Made by a program: the position numbers and the translations under genes
The notes under the pieces: model-generated
Seen by the model: only the letters and a program-made list of their open reading frames with translations
Database searches by the model: none
What the model was told of the DNA's origin: nothing
DNA from: Avena insularis
Taxonomy: Eukaryota > Streptophyta > Magnoliopsida > Poales > Poaceae
Direction of reading: 5' to 3'
NCBI GenBank assembly: GCA_023614405.1
Contig: CM042691.1
Coordinates: forward strand, 177,168,927 to 177,232,926
DNA: 64,000 nt
Shown: positions 11,648 through 23,432 of the stretch, in pieces
Layout of the letters: every line of letters starts with the position of its first letter
Numbering within the stretch: position 1 is the first letter of the stretch

Positions 11648-13201
11648 TGATACGTCGGAAATGTATCTATAATTTTTTATGTTCCATGCTTGTTTAGTAT
11701 CTACTTTGCTTTGTCTACACTTTGAGGCATTTTTATATGCTTTCTAGTACAAACCTATTAACAAGATGTCACAGTGCCAGTTGCATGTTTTCTTCTGTTT
11801 TTGTTTCTAGACAGGCAGAAAATCAATATTCTCGGAATTGGACGGGACAAAAGCCAAAGTCAATATTTTACCGTGGGGAACATGAAGCCTGAATACGAGA
11901 TGGAGGAAAGCCACTAGGGGGCCACACCCCTGGCCGCTCGGCCAAGGTGGGCCCACGCCTGGGGGGTGCGGCCGCCCTGGCGACCCCCTGCCTTGCCTCT
12001 TCGCCTATAAACGCCATCGATGCCTAAACCGTAAGTACCCGATCAATATTCCACGAAACCGTCTGTAGACGCCGCCACCATCGTCCCTAGATCGGGGGAT
12101 CTGAAGCTCTTACAGGCACCCTGCTAGAGGGGAGATCATCCCGAAGGCCTTCTTCTTCATCATGCCAGCCTCCGGTATGAAGCATGAGTAGTTCCAACTT
12201 CAACTACGGGTCCATGTAGTAGCTAGATGGTTGTATCTCCTCCTTTGTGCTACCATGTTTAGATCTTGTGAGCTCCGTTCATGATCAAGATCATATCTAT
12301 TTGTAATCATGCATATTGTGTTTGCGGGGATCCGATGAATATTGAGATTACTATGTCAGATTGATTAATGGTTTTGTCTTATTAATTCTATCATGTCTGT
12401 GTTGTTTGTGATCTTGAATGCTCTCCGTTTTTAGTAGCTATCTTGGCCAAGTAGATGTTAGTGACTCCAAGAGGGGGTATTTATGCTAGATAGTGGGTTC
12501 ATGCCTCTATTTAATCTAAGGAAAGTGACAGAAATCTCTAAGGTTGTAGGTGTGATGTTGCCACTAGGGAGAAAACGGCGGTCTCTTGTTCATGAAATAA
12601 GTGGATTGTTTACCTTAAACACTTTCCTTAAAGCAGTTATCTGTTGCTTGCAACTAAATACTGGAGGGGGTTCAGATGATAACCCGAAGGTGGATTTGTA
12701 GTCATAGATGCAGTTGGATGGCGGTCTATGTATCTTATTGTATTGCCCAATCGAATCTCATAGGATCATAAATGTCTAGTATTATATTGTTATGCCTTGC
12801 TCAGTCCTGTCAATTATCCTGTTGTAATTTGTTTACCTAGCATGCCATATTTGTTTATCTAAAGAGAACACCTCTAGTGAACTATGGACCCCAGTCCAAT
12901 CTTTACCATTGATGCATCTTCCACTGTTCCTGTTTACTTGTTGCAAACCATTATTACCTTCCACACCATACAGTTAATCCTTTGTTACAGCAACCGGTGA
13001 GATTGACAACCTCACTGTTCGTTGGGGCAAAGTCTTGAGTTTGTGTTGTGCAGGTTTCCAAGTTGCTAGCAACACCTTTGAGACGTTTCCTTCCTCCTAC
13101 TGGTTCGATAACCTTGGTTTCTTACTGAGGGAAGACTTGCTGCTGTGCTCTTCACACCTTACTCTTGGGGTTTCCCGATGAAGCGCTATCCGGCGCCATC
13201 A
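11648..13201 (+). repeat. 3' LTR of the 6321-13201 element
   Basis: Ends TGATACGTCGG...GCGCCATCA, followed by the target duplication CTACA. It differs from the 5' LTR by scattered substitutions and small indels, so the insertion is not recent. Confidence 0.88.
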
Positions 13202-13206
13202 CTACA

Positions 13207-14430
13207 CGTGAAGACTAAAAAGTTGTTTGCAACACACGAGCATACATCGGATCGTACTTCCAAAATTTCTGCACGCAAGTTCAAAGAGAAACCATGACTA
13301 GTCGATTAGGGAAATATCCTTCCGCTGGTCCAAGTTCCAATGAATTTTGATCAAATTTTCATGCAGAATTAAGGATACTACGTATATCCTAGAGGCCATG
13401 TTTTCCGATCAATCGAGAATTTTACTTTACAAGCCGACAGACAAATATTATTTACAAGATACAAGTACTTTATAATTTTTTATGTTTCTGCAGCTTACAA
13501 GGACGACGACTGCGTCGAGCCATTCTATTGGGTCCTCCAACAGGAGTCGATAAACCAGCTGGCTACACCATACACCGAACACTCGAGTAGAGTCACTCCT
13601 TGGATGGTTGCATCTCTTGATGCTACAAAGACGCGGGCGCTAGTCGCGCACCCGATAGAAGCAACGGCGTCGACTTCAAGCTAAACGTCGCATGACTCCG
13701 CTATATTGACTCTTAGCTCCTTATGCATGAGACGCTGACTCGATGGGGTCAGTGGTTTCTCCTCGCATAAGTCTTCACTCGAGTCTTCGCCTCGACTAGA
13801 CACTCGGGGGGCTACTCCTATCAGGAGCGCTGATCGCGCACCCGATGTACTTTCGGGTCAGTGGTACGCCCACGAGATTGTCGACTACAACTGCACGATA
13901 CAAGACTCGAGTCTCTGCTTGAGTCTATGACTCCGCCAGACACTCGGAGGCTACTCCAAACTAGAGCGCTGGTCACGCACACAGAAGATCTTCGAGTGGC
14001 ACGCTTTGATTCCTCACTCGAATCAATGATTCGACTGAGGACTCGGGGGCTACTCCCATAGGGAGCACTGGTCACGCATTCGAAAAATCACCGGCGTTGA
14101 TGGCATCTTCAAGGTCATCCGAAGAACTTCCGGGTCGCCATAAACCGCAACCGACGACTATAAGTCTCTGCCCGAGTCTACGACTCGAATAGACACTCGG
14201 GAGATACTTCCATAGGGAGCGTTGGTCGCGCACCCTATAGTTCATTGTGTTGACTACGTCCATAATGCTGACTTCTTTACAAAAACCGAACAAATCCAGC
14301 TGCCCCGATAAACTTTCGGGTGAAGTGCTTCACACTCGACACAACTTTCGACTCCAACATCCAAATGCAAGGTTCAAGGCAACTAAGTCTCCACCCGAAT
14401 CTACGTTTCGGATGGACACTCGGGGGCTAC
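13207..14430 (+). mobile_element. 3' interior of a Gypsy element with reiterated purine-tract-like units
   Basis: No coding sequence is recognisable. From about 13570 the DNA is built of degenerate repeats whose core is ACTCGGGGGCTACT followed by an AGCGCTGGTCGCGCAC-like segment. Cores lie near 13801, 13941, 14040 and 14194, and the last (14417-14430) directly abuts the LTR that begins at 14431, where a polypurine tract is expected. The left part (13207-13560) is unassigned. Joined to 6293-6320, it is the DNA into which the 6321-13201 element inserted. Confidence 0.6.
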
Positions 14431-14994
14431 TGATATAGATATGCCCTACGGGTACCCGATATTAGCATACCTGGTCCAGCCCGACGGAAGGCCCACTTGA
14501 CGATCTGCCACGGTCCATGACGCCTATGATGTTTCGGCTGCTATGAAGCCCATATAGACACGGACTCCAAAGCGTACAAGACAAGGAAATCTCAAGACTA
14601 GAGTTTGAATACAACTTGTAACCAACTCGTATCGGTACCTAAGAGCTAGTCTCCTCATATATAAAGGCTAGGAGGGTCCAACGAGAAGGACAGGCTACGC
14701 CACCATAGATAGATCTTTCTCTCCACCGCTACAATAGATCTACAGATCTAGATCTCTTCCACCCTGTATATGCACCTCACACCAGATTGCATCTGCTTAC
14801 CCCTGTGACTTTCGGTTCCGCAGTAATCAAGAGCAGACAAGCAGGAGCAAGGTTATCCCTCCGGAGGTCTGAATCTGGGTAAATCTCGTGTCCCGTGTTG
14901 CTTGTCTGTTAACCGTTCCGTGACTTCCAGCATCCCCATCTTCTCCAAAACCCAAGTTCATAACAATGGGCATTGAAGAAATCAACCCTCGTCA
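14431..14994 (+). repeat. 3' LTR of a Gypsy element
   Basis: About 564 bp, starting TGATATAGATATGCC after a G-rich tract and ending ...CCCTCGTCA. A CATATATAAAGGC box is at about 14656-14668. The last 150 bp (GAGCAGACAAGCAGGAGCAAGG through GATGCC-rich sequence to ATGGGCATTGAAGAA) closely parallels the end of the LTR at 48258-48738, so the two are related families. The right boundary is set by that comparison. Confidence 0.65.
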
Positions 14995-15849
14995 CCCGCG
15001 CCGCCACACACCTCCAGTCACCAGCGGGAAGAGGGGCGACGAAAGCTCAGCTAATGGGGGCAGGCGAGGGGCGGTGGTGGCAGCAACTGCCAGTGGTAGA
15101 TGCGGCGGTTGCGATAAGGAGAGCACGGTGGAGGCGGTTGAAGCAGGAGAGCACGGTGGTGGAGGCTGGAGGTAATAGAGCACGCCGGTAGCGGCTGCAA
15201 GCGAGCAAACACGACAACGGTGGTTGTAGGCGAGAGAGAGCACGCCAGCGATGGCTGCAAGCAGGAGAGCGCGGATACCGGGGCCCTTACATCGATTTGA
15301 GATGTCCTGGCTATTGTCCACTTCTAAATTGAGTGGATAAAACGAGTATTGGGCTCAAATTAGTGAATTGATTATCAATCTATGGTGATATCCATTGCAG
15401 ACTATGTATTATGGTTATTTATAGGGGGAGGTATCTTCACCAAGTGTTGATCTGAACCGAATTTCAGTAGTTCCATTTCATGTTTTTTCCCAACCGAAAA
15501 AAGGAACCATTCCATTTCTCTTTTTTATCTGAACCGAAGAGGAACCGTTACATGACACCGAAATGAAACCATTCTATTCCACCAAGTTCTAAAACCGAGC
15601 ACATTCGGGTAGAGATTTCATATTATTTGTTCTTAAAATAATAAGAAGCACAGTAACGTCCAACTACTTGTTCGTTTAGGGCTTTGCACTACTTCGTTAA
15701 CCAATACAATACAATTTACAAATAGCGATTTCTATTCTCCAGGGATATGAATGAATATAAAGTGAATAGTAGTAATGTGATTTGTTTTATATAAATGAAA
15801 AATCTCTATTTGGTTTCCCTTCAACTATTTTAATGGTACTAGGGAATGT

Positions 15850-15868
15850 GGTGCGGCGACGCCGCACC
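15850..15868. other. Perfect GC-rich inverted repeat
   Basis: Arms GGTGCGGCG and CGCCGCACC are separated by one base in an otherwise AT-rich stretch. It could form a stable hairpin; there is no flanking T-run or other context that assigns a role. Confidence 0.6.
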
Positions 15869-17566
15869 AGTGATGATGATAGAGTTATAGTTGATAGATA
15901 TATTCACTGCAAAAAATATACACATTCTATGGTCAAGCTCATTCTCCGTGTCATAAATGTAAAGCTGAGAAAACTTAGTACTTTGAATTCAAAACTATGA
16001 TAGTGGACAGTGTTGTACTGAACATTCATCCCCGGAGAGTTTCAACTGAAGTGTTGGGACCTGCAAACAAAATAGAGACCCAATAGGAAAGCAAACTACA
16101 AAGCCAATCCCTAGGGCCGTAACCTTTATCTGTAGTCGATCTATTAGATATTTTAGGAGAGATAGTGAATCAACCTAATGGCTCAATTCCATTGTTAAAA
16201 AGGGAAGAGACAAAGGGAAAAATGATATAAGGAGTTAAATTAGAAAACATACTAAGTCCACCAGGCAAGAGAAAGTGGCTACTAAGTCCATCAGGCGAGA
16301 GCAAGTAGTAGGAAGCCAGGAACAACTCAGCTCTGTAGCTGCCCGCTTGCGCAGCCGGTGAGTAGCAACATCAACCAACGGAAGTAGGGGCCAACGTCTT
16401 GGTTGAAACTAGGCAGCATGAGTTCAGACCTGGCCAATGTGGACGCAAGCAAGCAGACAGAGCACATGAACCAGGGCAGGATCTACATCCAAGAGGCAGG
16501 AAGAGATAAATGTGTGGAGAAACAAAGTGACCTGAAGAACACCTCGTAAACTCATCGCGTGCATCTAATTGGTGCCTCGACGGCTTCTAGACGATCCCGC
16601 GCTCCCAACTATCTCTACAATCACAGTCCTGATAACCATAGTCCCACCGTGATGCAACCTACAGACATCATTACCAACTTAGTGCTAGAGATCAGAACAA
16701 TAAAATTCAAGTGATGAGCTCAGGATTTGAAAACACACCTTACTATCCACTTCATGTTATGGTGTAGCCATGCACAAGCTTCACATAAATCATCAAAAGA
16801 TGCAAACCGTCATATGAATGAGATGTTAGCAGAGTATGCTTCTGCAGCTGCCCATACATAGTGAACCTGCAAAATGGCATCGTTAACTAACAGTATTGCT
16901 AATCAGGAACAATATACCCATGACCGATGCTTCACAAGGCAACACGCCAACACACAATGTTTCTCCTCGATTTCATACCTAACGGGAGAACTCCCATTGA
17001 TTCTTTCCCCTTCAAATTCTTCTTAGATAAATTTTCACTGCACCCACTGTTTCCACACGCCCCTGCTCCCAAAGAATACTCACAAGATAGCAGGCCTTAG
17101 TTTTATAAACTAAAATAATGAAGAATGAAAGAACAAACACCAAGAATTGGTCAGCCTACATAGCGAATATTTTAAAAAAAGGACTAACACGAATGGGACC
17201 TTGGATGCATAATTTGGAAAAGCAATAGAAGGTAGCATATCACTTTATTTCGTATAAAATGCACAAATTCATGTAGCTACACGAGCCTGTGAATTGAAAT
17301 CAAGTTTATTATGTAAAGTATAATATGTTCGAGCGTGTCTAGTGGGACATGTGAGTTTCCAACTTCTCACACAACAATAGCAGCAGAAGACCTTCCAGTT
17401 TTACGTCTAGTAGCAAGTAGCAAGCAGATGAGCCCACTGCTAACCATGTTCTTGACAATGGTTGCATTAGCCTGCATGAGGTAAAAAAAGGATTGCCTTA
17501 CAATTTTATAAATAATAAACATATAAAGGCAATACATGATCAGCATGTACTCCTTGCCAAACAGTA

Positions 17567-17634
17567 CACACAGAAAACCAGGAGAAATTCCATTTTAGGT
17601 CACACAGAAAATCGGGAGAAATTCCATTTTAGCT
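17567..17634. repeat. Two-copy 34 bp tandem duplication
   Basis: The unit starting CACACAGAAAA and containing GGAGAAATTCCATTTTAG occurs twice in a row (starts 17567 and 17601) with about three differences. It is a local duplication with no assigned function. Confidence 0.75.
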
Positions 17635-18685
17635 CACAGAAGCTTAGAGCTTCCAATATCTCATTGTCATTGGCCAATGAAATATATGCTTGCTCAACTG
17701 AATATAGATGGGAAGATTATAAATCTGCAATTAATAAAGGGAATAAGGATATTAACCATGGCACTTCACTTACTTCATGAATCTAGATCTGGTAACTTAT
17801 ATCAAGTTACGAATTCTAATGCATAGAAAAATTCGAGGTAGCCAAGGGGACACATATAGGTACCTCCCACAGCAATGCTAGCCTGATACAAAAAAAATCA
17901 ATAACATCAGTCCCAGAACATGAGAACATCTGAAGGTTTTATGCAGAAGTAGATTTTATCGGAAACATTAGAATACAAAATATTTGTACAACCGTGATAC
18001 TGATCCACTAAACTTTTTTGCACCCATTTAAACAAATAGAAAGACAATCTTGGTCACAATCTCAACTAAGTAGTTACATTTTCTAATCTAACCCACGGAT
18101 TAATGATAGGAAAACATGCTTAACCGAGTATGAGGGGAGGTACATTTCACCAAATAGACAGTGTGCATCAGATTGAAGATAGAAAAAATCAAGGAATGAG
18201 AAGAAGGCTGAACCGATAGCAGTGGGTGGAACTACATAAAGTTATAGATAGATAAATAGATTTCTGTTGGTTCCGCGGTAAAGAATAGTCCATGGTCGCT
18301 GTGATTTCCTGGAACATAACATTCTCTTGTAGTTCCCTATAATATTGGTCAGATAATCAGTTTTAGCTGTAGGAAAAGCAGCTAAAAATCGCAACAATAA
18401 TTTGTACAATATATCTTCGAGTCGGCTCAAGGTTTCAACTTATAAGAGACATGCTGCAGTAACTTTATAAGAGACTTCTCTGTTAAAACGACTTATAAGT
18501 AATATCCCTTTCTATTGTTTGATTTCTTATCTGTATAACAAATAAGGCAAAACATGGAAGAATGTGGTAGGTGCTTCGTTGCGCTTATCACAACACTCAT
18601 CAAGATAGAAGGGCATTGCTGATCTCGGTAGCGATATTAACAGGAAAAAAAGAGCATACAAAGACATAAGAAACATGGACGCACA

Positions 18686-19430
18686 TCAGGTAGAGGACGG
18701 GATCATGTCAGGTGAAGTTTCTATCACCGAGGGTCGTCCAACCATCCTCCTCCAGCAATCTAATGGCTGTCTCGGCAACCTTGGACTCGCAAAGCCTATC
18801 CATTTGTTCTGCCTTGCCACGAGCACTCGTGTATCTGACATTGGTGACATGGATTGGTGAGAACAATGGCCTGCCGAAAAGGAGAAGACGGGCACAGCCA
18901 ACACAAGTACGTACCATCTTTTCAGTTGACCGCAGGAGGTTGCAGAGCGCCGGCGCGGTCTCCATGGGCTTAGGAACGTCCACTTCTTTGCACAATCTCG
19001 AGCATCACTTTCTGTCGGCATTTCCACAAACATGTGGCGAGGACGACGGGATTTAAGCAGGCATACGGTCCGGGCAGGGCAGCAAAATCGATGAAGAGTG
19101 AGGCTGACCTGCTTGCCGAGAGGGACCACGAGGCGCGTTGGATCCTCCAGCAGCCATGCCGTCCGGGAAGGGAAAGGAGGATATCGCCAACCGCCGCAAG
19201 CGCAGAGAAGTGCTCGGAGCTCTTCCACGTAAACAACCGCCTCATGAAGCTTCAGGACGGCGTCGCGCACCCGCCGGTGGCGGCGAGAGAGAACGAAACT
19301 GGGGCACTGCTCAATGGGGTTGGTCGGTGGCGGCTCGTACAATAGAGGATAAGATGCGGGAGAGTGAGAGGAAACGAGAGTTTTCTAGAGACGACAAGCT
19401 GAAAGCGGTGGGACTCCCATATTTATCGTA
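18686..19430 (-). other. Gene-like region, minus strand, unidentified (possible gene fragment)
   Basis: Read leftwards, a GATAAATATGG box (about 19418-19428) is followed by a pyrimidine-rich leader and about 650 bp of GC-rich DNA with long open frames. The longest (to 18686) has no ATG at its start and matches nothing I recognise. A different frame (18708-18995) contains convincing helical, charged sequence (KAEQMDRLCESKVAETAIRL). A GTACGT donor near 18908-18914 and a CAATGTCAG acceptor near 18834-18842 could define an 80 bp intron, but removing it does not keep the good frames joined. It may be a decayed gene, a captured exon or a non-coding transcript. No function is proposed. Confidence 0.3.
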
Positions 19431-21011
19431 TCATTGTGGCACAACCGTGCGAGAACAGCGTGGCAGACTCCAATGGGTTAAAAGCAGGAATCTACAGTAC
19501 CAATATGTTTGATGTCGTGGATCACTAATGGGGCGAGAAACCGTCCCGTCTTAATATATGTATCTATATCTATCTATTTATATGTATATAGTATTTAATT
19601 TCTCATGTTGTTATTGAAACCTTTTAGATTTAGTTTCTTGTTGTATCAAAAATGGTTCTGATAGTGTGCAGTTTAGTACATGAATCATTGTGTTTACTTT
19701 TTTGGCGCCGATAACTCACAAAATATCGGGGAGTTTATATATCAAAATAGGAAGAGATTTTGTTACATTGCATTAGCGACACAAAACGGTCATGAAAATA
19801 CACACCCCACCAAGAACACTCTGTGGAATAACTCTAGATAGCTCACTATTTTCTGCCAATTTTCACTCTCTACATGAACTCTTGTTCTTGGCTGCCACCA
19901 TTTAAGGGGATGCCATGGTTGAATTCAAGACCCTATCATTGTGCTCGAGCAAAATATGCCTTAGCGAGCACAAAACAAGCAAGTTGAATACGCTTCGGAG
20001 CTTCGTAGGAATCTGTCCTCGGCATTCCTCCCATCAATCATGTAGCATATACAACGCCGCAAGGTGCTGGAAATCTAAAGTGTAGAATATCTAGGGAGTA
20101 AGTTTCTTTCTCCTTGTGAACTACAACAATAATCAACGTCTACGGAAACACCCCAAATCCAATATATTTTACACTCTTGGAATTGGTTAAAAATAATCAT
20201 AGTCTTGTATCTCAGTTGTGGCGGATTGTGGCATATATGTATTTAAACTATTTTAGTTCGAAGTCATTTTGTTTGCAGCTCATATGATGTTTCATTATTC
20301 TTTTTAGTGAAATGCTACGGGGCTTCTTCCCTATCAGTCTAGTTGTATTTAATCTCTATGTTTTTTTGCTAACAAATCGTCTTCTTTTTCCCACACTACA
20401 TGTATCATCGAAGATTGATCATAGGTCCACCACAATGTCTGATTTTGTCTAATATGAGAAATGTTGTTGAAAAGTTAATGACATGACCTTATTAATCTAT
20501 TATTGATAGATAAGAACGATGTCACACTAATCCTTGGACACATGCGTCGGGTCAATCCCAAGGGCGTGGCTCGGGAAAAACCCTATACCTCCCCTCCTCA
20601 CGTGCAACTCCCCGCCGCAGGAGGAGGAAGCCGGCTGGCAAAGACATGCGCGACAAACGAAGGGTCTTTGTCTCCTCATAAATTCTCGCAACGGGAGACC
20701 TTTGTCCAAGGGTATGGTGATTGCCCTGGACATCAGCCATGTGTGGCGCAAGAAAAACTTTGGGAAATGACCCTGGGACCCTTCGATTGTGCTGTGCTAC
20801 CATTGTTGCATAGGGTGTGGTATTCGGAGTTCGACCGGTGGCGGTGTTGAAGGTGTGTCTACCAAGTTCTTTAGGTCTAGAGAGTGTGGTGTTTAACATC
20901 TTGTGGCAGGGTGGTGGTGGCTATCAGTGGTTGTTGCTGCGTGGCAGCACGGTAGCCTACAACTGGTCATCTAGCGGTTGATCTGGTCGTGATCTGTTCG
21001 CTACCACATTA
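19431..21011. other. Unassigned intergenic DNA
   Basis: AT-rich DNA with no LTR, TIR, poly(A) or protein homology that I can see. 20503-20900 is GC-richer with overlapping frames on both strands of about 115 codons; neither has recognisable motifs and they mirror each other, which suggests composition rather than coding. Confidence 0.4.
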
Positions 21012-23427
21012 CACTACAAGAATCTAGACCGTTCATAACGTTTTTTTCACGACACACCCAAAAAGTCATAGATTCTTGACGTTTTAGCCATTTCGTCGCG
21101 AAGCGATCGAAGGCCCTCCAGCCTGGATATCTGTGATGTTCCACATTTTCGTCTAGCAAAATTCGTCACGGATTTTGTCCCAGGCCCTGAAGTCCAGTTA
21201 GTCTTTTCGTCCGTAAAAAATCATTAGGGAATTCATCAAGGGCCCATGGTTTAATACGACCGGGCCATCCGTTCTTGTACTCCACCTATCAGGTCGGTTT
21301 GCACGACAGTTTCTAACGATTATTTCTCGTAGTTTTTACCGGGCCCAGCTGTATGTCTGTCTAATAGAAATTAAATGGCATAAAAAACTAAGTATCCTAA
21401 CCGGAATTCGAACTCACGTGGTCGTTGGCTGCAATTTCCAACCACGGGATCATGACACTCTATTCTAATAGTTATACTACTTCAACATTCTTATAAACAT
21501 GTGTTGATTCAACCGTCTTTGAAGTTTTTACTCAAAAAAAACATAGTACTCTAACTAGGATTCGAGATCGCGACCACACACGTTACCCGAGATGCTCGAA
21601 CCGCTGGTCTAGAGGACTCTTGTTTCTAATAATTCTACTATTTCACCTTTCTTATACACATGTTAAAAATCCGTCGGCCTTCCATATTTTACATGTATAT
21701 TTTCACTAACAGACCAACGGCTGGAGAAGACAACTATGTTTCAAACATAGCACTACTTCATATTTCTTATACTTAAAGTGAAAGTACAGAAAACTACATC
21801 AAGAATCAACACACATCATATATCAACATGGAGATATAACATAATCTTACAAATATATAGAGAACATGGTTTACAAATAGTTCCAAACCAACTAGACAAC
21901 CATATTTACTTAGAGTTCGAAACCATGTATACTACTAGGTTCACATACAGTTCCAAACCGACGACGAGTTCACTGATAACACATCCAACCCGCATAACCA
22001 GTATTGTGTGCCCTTATTTTAGGCGACTAACATAACACATAAAGCTAGATATGGGCTCATCAAACAAGGTGAAGATAAACAAATACCCTTTTTTGATTTG
22101 AGCAGCCCCGACCATGTTAGACCAGTTGCTTGTCATATGGGAAACATCATTCTTGCCTTTGATGAAATGAACATGCTCATGACCTACACGTTCTGCGATT
22201 ATGACAGATATCTCCAGAGGCAGATATTGGTTGAGGTAGGCATTGTTGTACCTAGCTAAAAATTACAAGAGGTGAAGAATAAAGATAGTTGATGACTATA
22301 GTTCAATGTGCATAAGTAGATTCAAAGAATAAAATCTCAAAAGTTTACCATCTTGGCCTTTCTAGAAATGACATTTGAATTTTTCATCTTGCACACATAG
22401 AGTGGTATAGGTGGTTGGTGTTATGAAACAGCTTTAAGATATGCAGCTTGGTTTGAAGTCAATTTCAAATGTTTCCAAACACGCAGTAATCATCGAAGTC
22501 CTTGCTGCCCTTCATCGAGGGACCTAGACAGAAAATATTAGAAAGTAATCTATCGCGACATAAAAATTACTATAACATTAAGCCAATGTATATGACTCTA
22601 ACCTATAGTACGGTCCCTTAGTTTCTCAGCTTTTTTGGCTGCAGGTTGCTTCACCTCATCATCAGATGAAACATTGTAGGCTTACTTTTCTCTACTATCT
22701 AAAAATAACAAAGCGTTTTGTTTGTCACACAGCATTTCGCTCGCTTTGTCGTCCCACTTCGTTGATTCGTCTTCCACATGGGCCGGGCGCCTAGGACCAA
22801 TGAAACTTGCGCTTCTTCAAGCCGTGACTCTTGCTCGCTTTCCAAATGTCCTCCCAAAACTATCATTCTCTCTCTCATCGTGACGATGTGACCTTGGAGG
22901 CGCGACATCCCACCTCAACCTCTCCTCTGCTTTCCCTTCTGTAGCCCGTGCTGCTCACATCCCTCATTCTACGACGATGCCGATCGTCGGAGATAAGGCG
23001 ACAACATCCCTCCCATGCCTCCCCTCCCCCTCCCCCCGCATCCCCTCCCATGACAAGGGCCAACACATCCTGCTCATCTCTCCATGTGAGGAGCAGCAGC
23101 TTCAGCAGGAGCTGAACGTAACGAAGAGTGCGACGAGATGAATAGAAAGCGTGGGGATGGTCGCGTTCTCGGTGGTACGGCTCGCCGCCGTCATGTACCA
23201 GAAGCGGCAGGCCAACATCGGTGTCCAAGTGACTACTCCACGCCTTTGTCGTATAATCTCTCTCCGTGTGTTCAGGAACAAATCTGGTGTCCAAGAAGGC
23301 GGTAGGCCAAGTTGTTTTTCTTAGTTGATGCAGACCTACCGCTTGACGAAATGTCTAAATGACATGCATTTTATCGTTTTCCAGTAATTCAGTAATTGCA
23401 TGACCAAATCTGTCGTAAGTTTTGTGG
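21012..23427 (+). mobile_element. CACTA-like DNA transposon, left end
   Basis: It begins CACTACAAGAATC, the conserved terminus of CACTA (En/Spm) transposons, with a possible 3 bp target TTA at 21009-21011. The next 330 bp contains repeated TTCGTC.CG and GTCACG-type sub-terminal motifs typical of such elements. No matching right terminus (CTTGTAGTG) is found before the giant-LTR element, nor clearly beyond 35438, so only one end is supported. No transposase is recognised; a broken B3-type gene lies inside. Confidence 0.45.
22014..22690 (-). pseudogene. B3 DNA-binding-domain-like gene fragment (broken)
   Basis: Three exon-like blocks on the minus strand. 22690-22603 encodes an acidic-then-basic linker (SDDEVKQPAAKKAEKLRD) before a GT donor. 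22523-22349 follows a TCTAG acceptor and ends at a GTAAAC donor. 22255-22014 follows a TTTTTAG acceptor and encodes LNQYLPLEISVIIAERVG, then a W-x-x-MVGAAQIKKGYLFIF segment ending at a stop. The last block resembles the second half of a plant B3 domain (Trp, then small-helix and GD-hydrophobic-F). The middle block has a frameshift and an in-frame stop, and phases do not agree across the last intron, so it is a relic. B3 proteins are plant transcription factors. The alternative is an uncharacterised CACTA accessory gene. Confidence 0.42.
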
Positions 23428-23432
23428 ATTTT
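22909..23432. other. Remaining CACTA-side DNA up to the insertion
   Basis: GC-rich to 23300 and then mixed. The minus-strand frame 22875-23294 has no recognisable motif. The segment stops at the target duplication ATTTT (23428-23432) of the giant-LTR element and continues at 35439. Confidence 0.4.

Larger units (their letters stand above)
6321..13201 (+). mobile_element. Complete Athila-like (Sabrina-type) LTR retrotransposon
   Basis: A 6881 bp element with two similar LTRs (1559 and 1554 bp) and perfect 5 bp target duplications CTACA (6316-6320 and 13202-13206). The order is LTR, tRNA-Asp-type primer site (7890-7907), a short degraded coding region (8095-9021), about 2.6 kb of non-coding interior, a purine-rich tract and the 3' LTR. 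There is no recognisable reverse transcriptase, RNase H or integrase, so it would depend on enzymes from other elements. Non-autonomy and tRNA-Asp priming fit the Sabrina group; the name is an inference. Confidence 0.88.
14995..18685. other. Lower-copy DNA without an identifiable gene
   Basis: 14995-15300 is GC-rich with a repeated GAGAGCACG-type motif and no supported frame. 15300-18685 is AT-rich, non-repetitive in this window and lacks LTR, TIR or poly(A) hallmarks. A few splice-site-like signals occur on the minus strand (for example TTTTGCAG before an open block at about 16747-16865), but I could not assemble a protein. Minor structures are a 9 bp perfect hairpin (15850-15868) and a 34 bp tandem duplication (17567-17634). 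Confidence 0.4.

Noticed and set aside
20503..20899. Pair of 115-codon frames on opposite strands
   Set aside because: Mutually mirrored, no motifs, no promoter or splice context.
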